Positions 40,300-53,100 of a DNA stretch of 64,000 nucleotides are shown here, one piece after another. Source of the DNA: Brachypodius melanocephalos (Eukaryota > Chordata > Aves > Passeriformes > Pycnonotidae); the NCBI GenBank assembly GCA_013398615.1, contig VZSR01000479.1, forward strand, positions 6,175,105 through 6,239,104. The letters are read 5' to 3'. The stretch's first letter is position 1; each line of letters opens with the position of its first letter. The notes beneath the pieces are model-generated. The model ran no database searches and had not been told where the DNA came from. It saw only the letters and a program-made list of their open reading frames with translations. The position numbers and the translations under genes were made by a program.

Positions 40300-41310
40300 T
40301 TAGCAGCTGGGTAATAAAGGCTGTCATCGTTAACAGAGAGGAGTCAGTGATGGCTCAGTCAGGGTGTGATTAGAAGTGAAATAGAAACTGTGAAGGGTCT
40401 CAAAACTGAGACTTACAGCTCGTATGCTCTATGGGGGACTGGGAGAACAGTGGGAGGGAGCAGAGATGACATGGTCAGCAGGAGGAGCTGGGCTGTCATA
40501 TCTTTGAAAAATTGTCTTTGCAGAAGCGTTTTGAAAGGATATGAACAGAAGATGGTGGGACTCAGCAAGGCCAGAGGAAAGGGCATGAGAATAGGCAGGA
40601 GGAGGAGGGTTAAAACACACTCGCCTATGAGAATGGAGTGGAAATGATGTTTTAAAATTATCATTTCCTGACTTTGCACATTTAGACAGAGATAAACTTA
40701 AGACAGTCCCAGGAAAGGCTGCAGCCCCACTAGAAGCACACGGAAAACAGGGTGGGGGGGAAATCTGCAGTGAAGGGATTTGAACACTAGAGAGGAGCAA
40801 TGAGGAGCTCAGTTCTGCCTGTGGGGAACATAAGCTGACCAGCTGGCATTTGTCAGGTGTATGAAATTCAGACAAAAATTCCAGTTTGATGAGAAGTCAA
40901 TCCATCCATCTTTCACATGTGTGTCTGGGAAACCGAACTGAGTTTGTGTTTGTGGAGGACAAAAGGAGGGTGGGGACATCTCCCAGATTGCTGCAGAAAG
41001 CAGGAATGGGACCTGCAAGAAGACGGGCAGGAAAATGTGGGAGGCAGAAACCTGGGAGAACAAGATTCTTGAGAAAACTGCACTGAAGGCAGCTGAGGGT
41101 TGGAGAAATAGAGGGAGAGGGGTTGGCATCAATGTTGGCTCCATTGGAAATGGATGAGTCTGTCTTTACTGGTGGGCAGAAAGTGAATGCTGAGCTGGGA
41201 AGGAAATTCTTGTGATGCTTTGGAACAGAGAGGGAGTTGAGTGAATTCCCAGACTGTGGGGAGGTCAATGGGATTTATGGTAGATCTGTAGTAAGTAAAG
41301 AAGAATGATT
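40300..41310. other. Purine-skewed intronic block
   Basis: For about 1 kb the + strand is markedly rich in A and G, with many GGAGG, GAGAG and GGGA stretches. The complementary strand therefore carries long pyrimidine-rich reading frames, up to 148 codons, rich in Ser, Pro and Leu. Those frames overlap each other and match no family I know, so they are best explained by the base skew. No named repeat was recognised. Confidence 0.5.
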
Positions 41311-44300
41311 GCAACATTCTTAAAGTGAGAAGTCACAGTTATTCGTGTACTAGAGAGCTTTTACTCAACAGTTTTACAGATGTATTCTGATGGCAGGGAC
41401 AATGCCATAGCTGTACCATTTGCCCAGACAACACCAGTATAACAAAAGGTAGTTTTTCAATTTAGTAAAAAATACCAAGCTGTTTGAAAGTAAACTGATG
41501 GTGAGAGCAATGGGATAGAAAAGTGGATGTCATTTTCATTTTCTAAACAAGCAGACTAATTATCTTTATAATTCAACACAGCAGCTATTGAATTTTTCAT
41601 TCTGAGATACCATAAAAGATACAGATATACAACAAACACAACTTCTACAAAAGCAGCTAGGTGAAAAAGGCTCAGTGAGATGTGGGTAACTGAATTTCCT
41701 CTGACAGAAAAGTGATTGGCAGATCAATAGCCAAAAAATCCAGCTCTTGAGAAATCTGTGAATATTCAGCCACAACTCTATTGCAGATCACAGCTCATTT
41801 CTGAGTCCTTCCACCCCTTATAGGAGATAAAGAATGAATTTATTAATCTTTGTTGACCTATTGACCTCTGCATTTATATCCTACAATACAGATTTACTTT
41901 TGAAAATCCTGAGTTACTGTGCATGCATACATATTCCATCATGCTGTATATAGAGTGTAACATATGGAGAATTGCTATGAATCCTTTTCCTTTTTAAAGT
42001 GCATAGAGAGGGTACTGAAAGGGGAAAACAATCAGTTCTTGCTCAAAAGCAGGTCAGCTCAGGAGCTGAGCAGCCAATTTGTAAGCTGTGAGACGGTGTC
42101 AGATGGAAGGTTTCCCTCCAGGACCCTGCCAAACCTCCTCTGCTCCCTGCTCTCCTTGTGCCCTGATGTCGGGTCGTGTTCCACCTCTCTCACCTAAAGG
42201 AAATCCCAAAAAACGTCAGTTCATTTACTGGGCTTTTGCTGGCTGGCTCAGAGGTTGGCACAGGCTACCCCAGCACTGAACTTCCTCCTCACTGAGCGCT
42301 TGATTGCCGCGGGTTGTGTTCCTGCACACTCAGAGCTGTGTCCTCGTCACCTCCACCTCCCTGGGATCTTCAAGAAACCCTCTGGACCGATGTTTTGTGC
42401 TGCTGTCTTGTGCCTGTTGGCTGTAAATACACCACTGCCTGAGTTCCTGTCTCCTGGGTTTCCCACTCACCCTTCTTCTGACACAGGAAAATGTAATATA
42501 TAGACTTGTTTTCATGAAATGTGGGTGCCTGAGATTTTTTTTTTTAATTACAGCTGAATTCTGTTGCACAGTAAAAAGGCCTTGTAGGCTGAGTTAACAT
42601 TTTCACTTTATAATTTTGACAGTGCAATATAGTACAATTGAATTAATCAGTTCTTCCTGAGTTTCTGTTACAGAGATTTTGAGGGTCTCAGTTAAATCAT
42701 CCTATTTGTAGACTGATTACTAGGGAAGGAATGTATCATTCTGGGTTTAAATTATCTTTCTGGGAACAGATTTTAATCTTGCCTTCTTTTTTTCTGTGGA
42801 GTCCTGTGGATGTATTCAGCTCTGTGTTTTCAAAATGTTTTCTATTTTTGTCTGTTTAATGAAGCATGCCAAACGTTCCTCACTTTTTGCACTTTAGAAA
42901 TCTGTAGGAGTAGCATCTTTTCCTGCTATTTTTCAGAAAGAAGGATTAAGGTTTTGCTTTACTTTTTTACTTTTTTTCCAAAAAGCATAGAGCCTTTCAT
43001 GCATGAGAAGTTGTTTCCTGTGCTTGTCTAGCATTGAGCATGATGGGTCACTTAAAGAAACCAACTTCTCAGCTGTGCAGTGCTGGGATTTAGGAGTCTG
43101 GCACAGGCTCAGATCCCTGGGGGACCAATCTGGTGGGACAGGCTGTGCTCAGGACTGCTTGCTTTCTAATGCAGCACAGCAATGATCCATTGCTGCTTTC
43201 TAGGAGTTAAATGGTCTTTTTGCTGAGTTCCCCATGAGGATTCTGGCCATGAGGTCTGGAGGACACAGGGCATTTTTTTGACAGCTCAGCCCCAGGTCCT
43301 CAGTCCTCACGAGCAAGCAAGATATCAAAGCCTGGGACCAGATGCTCTCTGTCCAGGGTGTGTGCAGGTGCTTTGAATCAGGAGCATGAACACCTGACAT
43401 TAGGGCTTGGAGTCTTTTACAAGAGCTATTGAACTAAAATTTGGATGATTTAACGCCTGACTTGGGGACAGCAAAGTAGTTATCCTGCTGAAGGTCACAT
43501 TGGATCACTCGAGTCATGATGAATATGAGAGCATAAGACAGCTCAGGGGAAATCTTTATTTTTATGAGACAGTCCAGGATCCCACCACGTTTGTGGAATA
43601 TATAGGTAAAGGGATGGTGCAGGGAATTGATTCTCTTCCCCATGTCTTCTAGTAGAAAATAAAAAGGATCTATACACCATGTTGAGAAATCCAAGGTGTA
43701 TTCAGCCTGGAGAACTGCAAACTCTGCATTCTTTGGCACTGTGTGAAAAAGGGACAAGAAGGAAAGAGAAAAGGAAGGGAAGTCTTTAATCCCTGTGCGT
43801 GACACTACTTAGACAAGTACTTTCCAGATTAGTTATCAAACCACCAACAGACACTCAGTTGGGTCTGCTCCTTCTTACGCACTTTTGGTGGAACTTTCAC
43901 ATTTTCTCTGAAGAACTGGTTATATAAAAGGACACTGGCTTCCTTATCTCTCTTCCCACAAACTATTGCTTTTCAATCAAACCAACAGCAGCAAAGGTCA
44001 GGGTTTATGCAATAACATTAGGTGGGTGTACAAAGGGGGAACAGAAGCTGGCAGGCAGCCATGAGCCATGGCCAGCTCCCTTCTTTCCTCTTGCAATGTC
44101 TCACTGGTCCATGCAGGAGCATTAACATCCTCTGTGTGTGCCATCTCTAGACACACTGCTGGGAATGTGTAATGTTGCTCTTCCTAACCACATTCCATTC
44201 TTTTCTATCTCACAGTTGTCAATAAATCATCTGTTAAATGAATCAGGCCTTGTGAACTTGCACTGGCAAGATTGATTTTTGCATGATGTTTCTTTAGGAA

Positions 44301-44574
44301 ATGAATTAAATCTTAGAAAGAAAAATGTGTGCACAGTGGCAGAGCATGCTTTCACAGAGGGACTATTTATGATGAATAGAAGCAAAATAGAGTACACATG
44401 CTTCAAAGAGCACATTCTTGTAATGATGCTCAGTACTATGATCTGAAGTAAAGATGGTAAGATCAGAAGCTTTCAATGCAGAAAGATTACCATTTTTTTT
44501 GAAAGCATTATTTACTGCAGAATCCTGAGATACTTTTAGATATATACATTGAGTTCTTCCATTGTAATTTACCT

Positions 44575-44614
44575 AAGTCCTTTTTTTCTTTTTTCTTTTT
44601 TCTTTTTTTTTTTT
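44575..44614. repeat. T-rich pyrimidine tract
   Basis: Long run of T with occasional C, ending before AACTTTCC. It resembles a polypyrimidine tract, but no acceptor with a coding exon follows. Confidence 0.85.
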
Positions 44615-45550
44615 AACTTTCCTCTGTATCTGTCAAAATAATTGGGCTTTCAGGAGTGCTTTTTACAGACAGAGGGTATTAATCCAAGGGTGATTTTTTC
44701 TCTTTACTGCCTGCCTTTACAACAGCTGAAGGAGGAAGAACATCTTGCATTATTACTTGCATGGAGGCAGCTCTGTGAGTCTGTGAGCAAGAGTGAATGT
44801 GTGTTCTCTCTACCTGTTGGTACACAGATAATTAAATCCAGTCTCCTGTTGCTGTCAGGGAAGGCTTCAGAAAGAAAAAAAAAATCCCAGTGACTTCTCT
44901 AAGATTATCTTAACATTAGAAGGGCATTTCTGTGATCAGTCATAGCAAGTGTAATAGGGAATTATTTTTGATCCTTAGCACTGAGACACATATAGAAGAG
45001 CCTGTGGTTATTAGCTCACAATGAAATAATGAGGCTTTGTTGCTTTTATGGGATGGCTGCTTTTCCTGACAGTGACAGGGATAGCAAATGGTGCAGTGAA
45101 TTCCTGTTGTCTGCAGATCCTTTAATGTCCAGGAAATGTGGCAAAATGGGGAAAGTACATTGCAGGTCTACACTGAATTTAAAAAAAAATAATGGAAAGG
45201 TATGGAATGTGAAATTATATCCCTGCATCCTTAAGGAGCCCCAAAGGAATAGTGAAATCTAAAAGGCATAAGGCAACTTTTGGAGGAAGACTACTATATT
45301 TTAAAATTCTTTCAATGTGTGACACCCGGAACATTCAGCTACCCGTGTAAATTCAGAACCTTGGAAAATGAGATGCAGGCCCACAGTCTAATTTCAATAG
45401 TGTGGTCTACATGTACTGAAATCTGGGATTTGAACTGGACAGTCTGATAAATAAAAAACCTAGGCAAAATACTGTTTTCACAAAAGGGATGAATTCCTGT
45501 AGACAGCTGTCTGCAGTGTTAGAGAAACCAGCCCAGTTTCAGAGCTGCCA

Positions 45551-45583
45551 CTGGAAAGCTGCTGGAAAGCTGCTGGAAAGCTG
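45551..45583. repeat. 11-bp minisatellite, three exact copies
   Basis: CTGGAAAGCTG is repeated three times without mismatch, followed by CTGATG, the broken start of a fourth unit. Intronic. Confidence 0.93.
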
Positions 45584-48500
45584 CTGATGTCTGCATTCCA
45601 AATCTTAAGTCCTCCAGTCCTGGCTGGACCTTTTTACAAGATTTTCTAATTGCAAACGCTTTGAGAACATTGATCTACAGCCACTCTTATGAAATAATTA
45701 CTCTGAAGAGCACTTTTGTAGCCTGGCAGGGTTTGGGGCTGGAGGAACTGACCCAGATCTCCATTCAGACCCCTCTTGCTGACCCCTCCAGAACGTTTCT
45801 CTTTCCTCACCCATTATTTCAGCAGGTACGAGCCAGGAATTTATATTTCTTCAGAATGACCACATTTTAAATTAGATTCAGATTATTTTGACTTTGGCTT
45901 AAGCCATCAGCAAGTCAACATCAGTGCCTGGGCAAGGCAGAGGGTCTCCTTTCCTCCTTTCCAGGCAGCCTTTTCTCCTATTCTTTGCCCTTTTTTTCGC
46001 TCACAGACTTGCCTGTGCTTTGGGGAGATGATAATAATTGCATCTACAAGAGGTTACAACTGCCTTACAATGCACCCTGTCAGCCTGGCCACTTTCAAAG
46101 CTTTCTCAGCCACAGTTCAAAATCTGTCATTTTTTTTTTTTTCTACAAAACAAATTCCTTTCACACGAGCCATTTTTATCTTGTTTTGGAATTGCACAGC
46201 TTATGGTTTTCATAATGCCACAGGATGGTTTTGATCTCACTTGCTGCTTTTCTATTATTTCAGATGTTAAATATTTTAATGGTGCAAACATTTTTAAGAA
46301 TTGGAGCATTTTCAATAAACCATATGCTCGAATACACAACACTCAATCCTGCCTCTAAAAGACTTTAAAAATACACAAATGTACATCAAGAGCTGAGAAA
46401 AGAATTGACATTTCTTTAAATGACTCTTCAAAACATGCATTAATAGGAGATGTTTGCAGCTACGTTCCATACTTTTTTGAAGTTTTTGATTCCTACAGCT
46501 TCTGAATGCCAGCTGCTCATTAGGAAGCCCATCTCATATTTTTCTTTACTCTGTTAAATGAAGTTTTGTAGCTACATGAGGTAATAAATGTTACAGTAAG
46601 CAAATAACGGTGAGTATTTTGAGCCTTTTTTATCTACAGCCTTCTCTGACACTCAGCTCATCTTAGCTATCCTCTTTTTAATCTTGGAGAAGTTTGTTTT
46701 GTCCTTTGGCAGTATTCAAGCTCTTCAGTCCAGAAACAGAGGCCAGAATGGTGTCAGTGACCACCTCAGCCAAAAGCACTGAAGTTTGTTGAAGATGGAA
46801 GCACTCCCCACCAGGGTAGAGTCAGTCGAGTTCCCAAGCACAGGCTCTGTAAGGGAGGAGGTGCTTATTCATTTCACCCCCAGCTGGGGTTATGGGCTTT
46901 GGGGAGTTTCCACAGTCCCTCAGCCCACACCACACAACAGAATTGTCTGCCCAGAAGCCAAACCCCTGCTTGTGATGCACTTTCTAATGGGAAGTGCATT
47001 CTAATGCCTTTGTTAGTGGGATGCACTTGAGCACTGATGAACCATCCCAGACAAGTGTTTGCTCACATACTGATTGCTCCTGGTAATGGCGCTGCTCTGG
47101 TGTACAAATGGCTCAAATAAAACCCTAGACAGATCATAAATCCATGCAAATTTGGTTTTCAATATTCAGGACTATTGTGTTTCCTTACAGGAGGTGATTT
47201 CTGCTCCTCTTGGTCCTGAACGCGGGCTCACAGCGCTGCCTTTCCTCCTGGCATTTGTGCATTTCTGCCTTTGCGAGGTGCAGCAGTGCATAGATACTCC
47301 TGATTTCCTGCCAGGGGATCTTTGCAATCCACAGGGGAGCTATGCTGTCTCATTTGCACTTTTCTTATTGAATTTCAATCAGGTTTCCCAACAATTTGCT
47401 GGAGGATTTCCTGTGGGACACCTTCAAATGCTCCTAGCCACATGCTGTCCGACAGCTCCTCATTTTCTCTTCCAGGGTTGTCTGTGTTTTCTCATTTAGG
47501 AATAATTCACCACATGACAACATTTTACATTAATGAAGCCCTGGTGGTATCAGATGTGATGACATTCTGTAAGGAGCAGAGAAAATAAGCACAGGGATGT
47601 ACTCAGTATGAAGTAAAAATCAGCTGATGTGCAAAGAAGTTAATGAGGGGGAAAACCAGCTTCTGCTGGCATATGCTGACTCACGAGTATCTCTCCCTCC
47701 ATCCTGCTCAAGCACGGGCAAATTGGATTTATCTGTTGCTTTTCAAGGGTCCCTCAGGAGGACAATAAAGATGGTGGACTCCAGTAAAAATTAAGTGAAT
47801 CTATTCAGTTGTTTCCCTCTTTTTTTCTGTCTGATAGAGCACCAGTTCCTGGAAGAAGGAGTCTTTCCAGTCAATTCCTAGGTCCCTCTGCAGGTTTTAG
47901 GCAGTGTCCTATACCCTGGCAGGGATTCTGGGAAGAATGTGGGGGTTTTTTCTGCTGTGAGAGAGCAGATCAGTCCTTACTGGTCCCTCTGGAAGTGCCC
48001 TGTCCTAGATCCACTCAGGCTGCACAGTGGGAGTCCTGCCTTTGCCTTTCTGTACAATATCCTGCAGTTCTTTTCTTCAGGTAGAGCAATGATCATCACT
48101 GTGAGGGTGGAGAGCCCAAACATTACCTCCAAAACAATCATATCCAGCACACTCTGGCATTTGGGTCCTGCTGCCCATAAAAATAAAAACTTTTCACATT
48201 AAAGCAAACAAAAAACCCCCAATGACCAACTGGGAGCCTCTTATTTTTAGATCTGAACAAAATTAAAGAAATGGAGTAGTGTCAGAAGAACAGAATAGTG
48301 TAAAAGTAGTTTTATCTCCTGAGCCACCTTCATGTGTTTTAAAAGAATGATATCAAATAATAATGAATATCTCTCTTTATTATGACACTTGACAAAAATC
48401 ATCTACTGCCATTGGGTTTTTTCCTAATTCAGTTTAGGTCTGTCTGTGATTGCACAAGGAACTGTAAAAATCAGAGATCTCTTACAGCTCATTTCATATA

Positions 48501-49239
48501 TGGTAATATTTTCAACTACTTTTTGAGAAGTAGTGCATGTGCTTATGCTTCAACATAGGCATTCTGTAAAATCACCCTGTGTTTTCACTTTTCCCCCTAT
48601 ATATGGTATTTTCATTTTTATTCTTGACTGTTGCTTTCCTGCTCCAATTAGACATAAATAGATCTGCCCATTTCTTCTCAAATACTGTCAAATTACTAAT
48701 TTTACTTCCTGAATTTTGCTCTTTCCAGCTCAAGGCCATTTTCTTTATGGAAAGTAGCAGCTGCTCTTAACATCACTAGCTCAAGTTATTTACAACTACT
48801 GTAGCTCAGAACATTTTTACTGAAGATCAGAATCTAAAATTTCTCTTTGTTCAGCAAGTGGAGCAAAACAGCCTCCTGGATGTGAAGTTCAGCAGGTTGT
48901 CTCTGACATTTTCAGCTGTGGCTTTGGAAGGTCTGTGGGAAACAATTCCATTTAAAGCCCAAAAATACACGCTATGGTAGCCCACACTCTTTGTCTAAAA
49001 ACAACTGTCCCACAACTCCCTGATTTTAACCACAGTGAGTCTTGTTTCTACTCTTAATTATTCTTCCAGCTTTGCTTATTTGTTATTCCCAGTGCCTTAG
49101 AGCACAATATCTGCTGAGCTGTCGGCAGCAGAGTCAAGTATCTGTGAAAACCTCCCACGGGCTGTGAGCTGTGTTTTTACTTTAAACACTGCTTTGAACT
49201 CAGAGCAGTGGTCAGTTTTTATAAGACCTCAGCCTCTTG

Positions 49240-50130
49240 CAAAGATTGGCCGGTGCTGGACAGGCCACAGCTAAAGCCAACTGGAGTCTCCTCCCTGAGA
49301 TCTGCTGGGGACATCTGTTCAGAGTAGAGTTTGTAAAAGCAGAGAAGGGGAGAGGGAGGGGAGGAGGAAGGCAGGAAGGGAGATGATGACTCTATAAAGC
49401 CTTTTTTTGTCCAGAGCGCTGCGTGAACTGCTGGAAAAGTCCACTCAGTCAGACATTTTTATTTGCTCTGCTTTAGTTTTCAATTGATGTAACTCTATTC
49501 CACCTTTCATGTCTTAGGACAGAATTGAATGAAGGCATTAGAGTGAGCTGGCAAATGAATTTTGGGAGGCTAAGAACCGTGCAGGAGATAACATTTTAAT
49601 TAGTACCGGACATGGCCGGAATGTCACAAGGGACGTTACTCCCACAAGCTTCCTGCCTGGCTCTGACAGTCCCCCACCATCATTACAGCGTGGATGTATT
49701 TAAAATAAAACTCCAGGCTTCTTAATCACCTGGCAAAGATGAACTTTGCAGGGTTTCACAATTAATGTGAGCACAAAAGGAAGGAGCAGTGAGTACTAGG
49801 AAAGCAGATGTACACTTTGCCTCCAGCGCCAGCGAGGGAGCTTTGTAGCTCTCAATCTTCGTTCACTCGGTTCTAGCTGAGCTTTGTGTTTTAAATGTGC
49901 CATTTTAAAGAAGCTGCAGATCAAAGCCTATTTCATCTTCCCAATAACTCGGCTGCTCCTGTAATCATCTCAAAGTCTGAACTGCAGGATCTTGGCGTCT
50001 GCTGCTGTATGTATAAGACAAGGCAAAGCAAGTGACAGAAGGATCAGAGGTGGTTATCAGCACAGGTGTCAGCGCTGGGGAAGAATAGCCAGTGAGTGCC
50101 AAAAATGCAGTTAGACAGATAGATCCACGT
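49240..50130. promoter_or_regulatory. Candidate conserved non-coding / enhancer-like block
   Basis: Within an otherwise CpG-poor intron this interval keeps noticeably more CG dinucleotides: I count about 11 between 49380 and 49870. It has no recognisable repeat and a mixed, high-complexity sequence. It carries several transcription-factor-like cores: TTAATTAG near 49597, AATTAAT near 49760, a CACCTG E-box at 49728 next to CAAAG, and two CCGGA cores near 49606 and 49616. A G-rich purine stretch lies at 49338-49385. These are features of intronic enhancers in developmental genes, but motif presence alone is weak evidence. Conservation was not tested. Confidence 0.3.
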
Positions 50131-53100
50131 AGGGCTTTGTCATGAGGTGTTGCTGACTTACAGGAGCAATTTTACATGTGAGCTGTTCATTGATTGGACT
50201 GGGAAGGGATGTTTGGAATGACTACCTTTCCTTAGAGCAACAGCAAACAATCTATTCCTTTCTACTTCATAAAACTATTGGCATCATACTTTATATTTTA
50301 TTGTTATAAGAAGCTGCCTAAGGCCTCAATGAAAGGAGCAAATTAGAGCATTACTCCTTCCAACCACGAACAGTGAAATATTTGTGAAGGTAATCATCAC
50401 CAGAGGTGCATCACCAAAATATCACATCTAAAACACTTGGGAGTCATTTACAAGTCACACAGATGTGTGTGTGTTTATATGTGTCTGTGTGGAGTTGGAT
50501 TGGAAGTGGAAGGTTACACAGCCTTGAATTTATCTTGATGCTTACATTCAAACCAGCTCCTGCAGCAGCAGTGTTCAGAGCACTATTCTGCGTTTTTGGG
50601 AGCACACCCACCCCCTTAGCCCAAAAGATGCTGCAACTTTTTAACCTGCTTGTTTTAATAATCCACACACCTGTGGACACAATTATAGCAGGGTGAAATA
50701 AGATGGTGACTTGCCTACAAGAAAATGTCATGGTGTTTGTCAGAGAAAGCATGCTTAAAATTTCTTTTTACAAAGCATGCAAAATACGAAGAGAATATAA
50801 AAATTAGTACTTGGAACAAAAGATCTCCTCTCAGCCTCCATACTCGGGCACGTTTATGTCAAACCATTTTAAGAAGTGTTCCCACATTGTTTTTAATTTT
50901 TTTTACCATATAATTTTGTTGAATTGGTCTTCAAAAATACAGAAATGAGAGGTTTTTTTCCCTTCTGAATTTCTGAAATAATGCCTGTCCTACTTCTAAC
51001 TGGAGGAACAGATCACTGTTTGGCAATGTCATTTAGGTTCGTGCTGTATCACATTTTAATCAAAACTAAATGCACTTGTCCTCCAGGCTAACAGGACAAA
51101 TGACTGGAGCATTTGTTACCACTCACATGTGCTACCAACAGAGCTGGTTTCTCCTTGTGAGCCAGGCAGCAGGCAGGGCTGGGCTCCATCCACTACCTCT
51201 TGTTGCTCAGGGAATAAAAAGCATCTCAATCCACGGGCTCTCTTGCAGAGGTTTCTGTTTCTTACTTACGTTTTGTGGCTGGTCACCTCGACCACAACCC
51301 ATTGATTCTGGTCCATGGCAGCACATTTGCATCCTTAAGCAGGCTATTAAAAAGTAGTGGCATGTCCCTAAGCTGAAGATTTAATTTGCATGAGAAGAAC
51401 ACTAACCTCAGTAACTAAATATGCATTTTTTTAAAGCTCCAACCTTTTTTTTTTCTTATTTCTCTGCACTTGCAATTTCTTTCCTTCTATGGTACAGAAA
51501 CAGCTGAAGCTGTTCCACCTCCCAGGGGTGCATCCCTTTGGCAATCAGGGCTCCTCAATCTCAACCTGAGACTAGTTAGTATTATATAACCATAATATGA
51601 ACCCAAATAAGCAGTCTCTCCATGTGTAATTGGTAAGAATGTAGTATTATTTGTAAGAATTATTATTAGAATAAGAACAGTAGGAGTGAGAAGGCAACAG
51701 ACGGATGCCAGGGAAGTCAAATGACACAAAACCTTTTGTACACATTTTGTGAATCTGGTTGCACACTTTGCTTGTTGGGAAATAGTGTAACATATCACTG
51801 TAACTTGTTCCTGGGCAATGTGCACTTCTTGTTTGCCACACAGTGCCAGAATATTCCAGCAGCGAGACACTAATGCAGTCCTGCAGGAATGTGCTTCCTA
51901 AGTATTAAGTTTTGTTTAGAATTCACTGCAGTAGAAGCTGTGAGGCTGGGTTTTTTTTTTTTTCATTTTGTTAGTGGATGGAGATTTTACAATATTTCTT
52001 TGCTAGGCTGGAGTAAAAATGGGATGTGATTCAGTATTGATTTAATCTTATACATCTACAGGTAAGTTCAGTTTTAATGTTGATTTCTATCACTAAGTAC
52101 TGTTGAAAGTCCCTATCTGAAAGAGTGAAATTAAATATTATACTGCTAATTTTCACCACCAATGCATGTATATAGATTAGTATCTGCAGAGCTGCAAAAG
52201 TCCGTAACAAAAGCAGGCCCATAAAAGCCTGAGCCTTTACAGCATGCTAATGGCTTTCCATTAGGTCAGATTAATGCTTTCTGCTCGGTGAAAATAGGTA
52301 TTTAACAACAGTGCTTTCAGTTTGTGAGGAATAAATAACTGCTGGACCAAGTGCTTCACCCTTGGGAATAAATCTGCACTTTAGGTGCTTGTTAATAAAT
52401 CACTTCTGCAGGATGATTTGTCACATCAGCAGATGCAGGTCTGAGGATGGTGTTGGGTTGAGCTCTCACATCCTCCCCTGTGTTCTCATTGCTGAGACTC
52501 AGAGCAGAGACACACTGTCCCCTGCTCGAGCCACTGCCAGCTCCGGGGCAGGGGCTGTGCTCTGGGGTCAGGCTGTGAGCTGGGTGTTATCCAGCCTCCT
52601 CTCCATCCCATCCTGCTGCTCTAGGAGTGGGCTGTGAGCAGATCATCAAAGCCATCAGCTGGGAAGGATCCAGGAATTAATGTTACAGGAAGATCTGATA
52701 TCAGATCCTGCTAAAGCAGAACCTTTGTTGACACCAATAAAATAGCAAAGGTAAAGAATGGTGCGCTGTTTTCTCTTTAAAAGGTGTAGGAAATGAATTT
52801 GAACCAGGGTCTCTTATCTTGGAGAAGATACAGAGCAGTGAAAATGCCTATTTACATATGTTTGCCCTCGTGTTTGACAGCACCAGAGCTTTAAATGGTT
52901 GTTGACAGTTGACTGGACAGATTCCAGTCGCGGGGAGAGGGGCTATGGAGAGGTTCCTCCCTTGGTGATTCTCTTCAGCCTGGATTTTTAAATCAGTGCT
53001 TCAAGTCATGTCAATATCCATATTGTTTTCAACCCTGGTGTTCTCTCCTTATAAATCTTCAAATAGCAAGAGACCCATTATCACATCCCTTCCTCCTACA

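Noticed and set aside
40429..40875. 148-codon Ser/Pro-rich minus-strand frame
   Set aside because: Explained by the purine skew of the + strand; overlapping frames of similar length occur on the same strand.
43434..43805. 123-codon minus-strand frame with a hydrophobic middle
   Set aside because: No family recognised, no neighbouring exon, and length compatible with chance in a window of this size.
49392..49398. TATAAAG-like word in the CpG-retaining block
   Set aside because: An isolated TATA-like word without a downstream exon or supporting start-site context.
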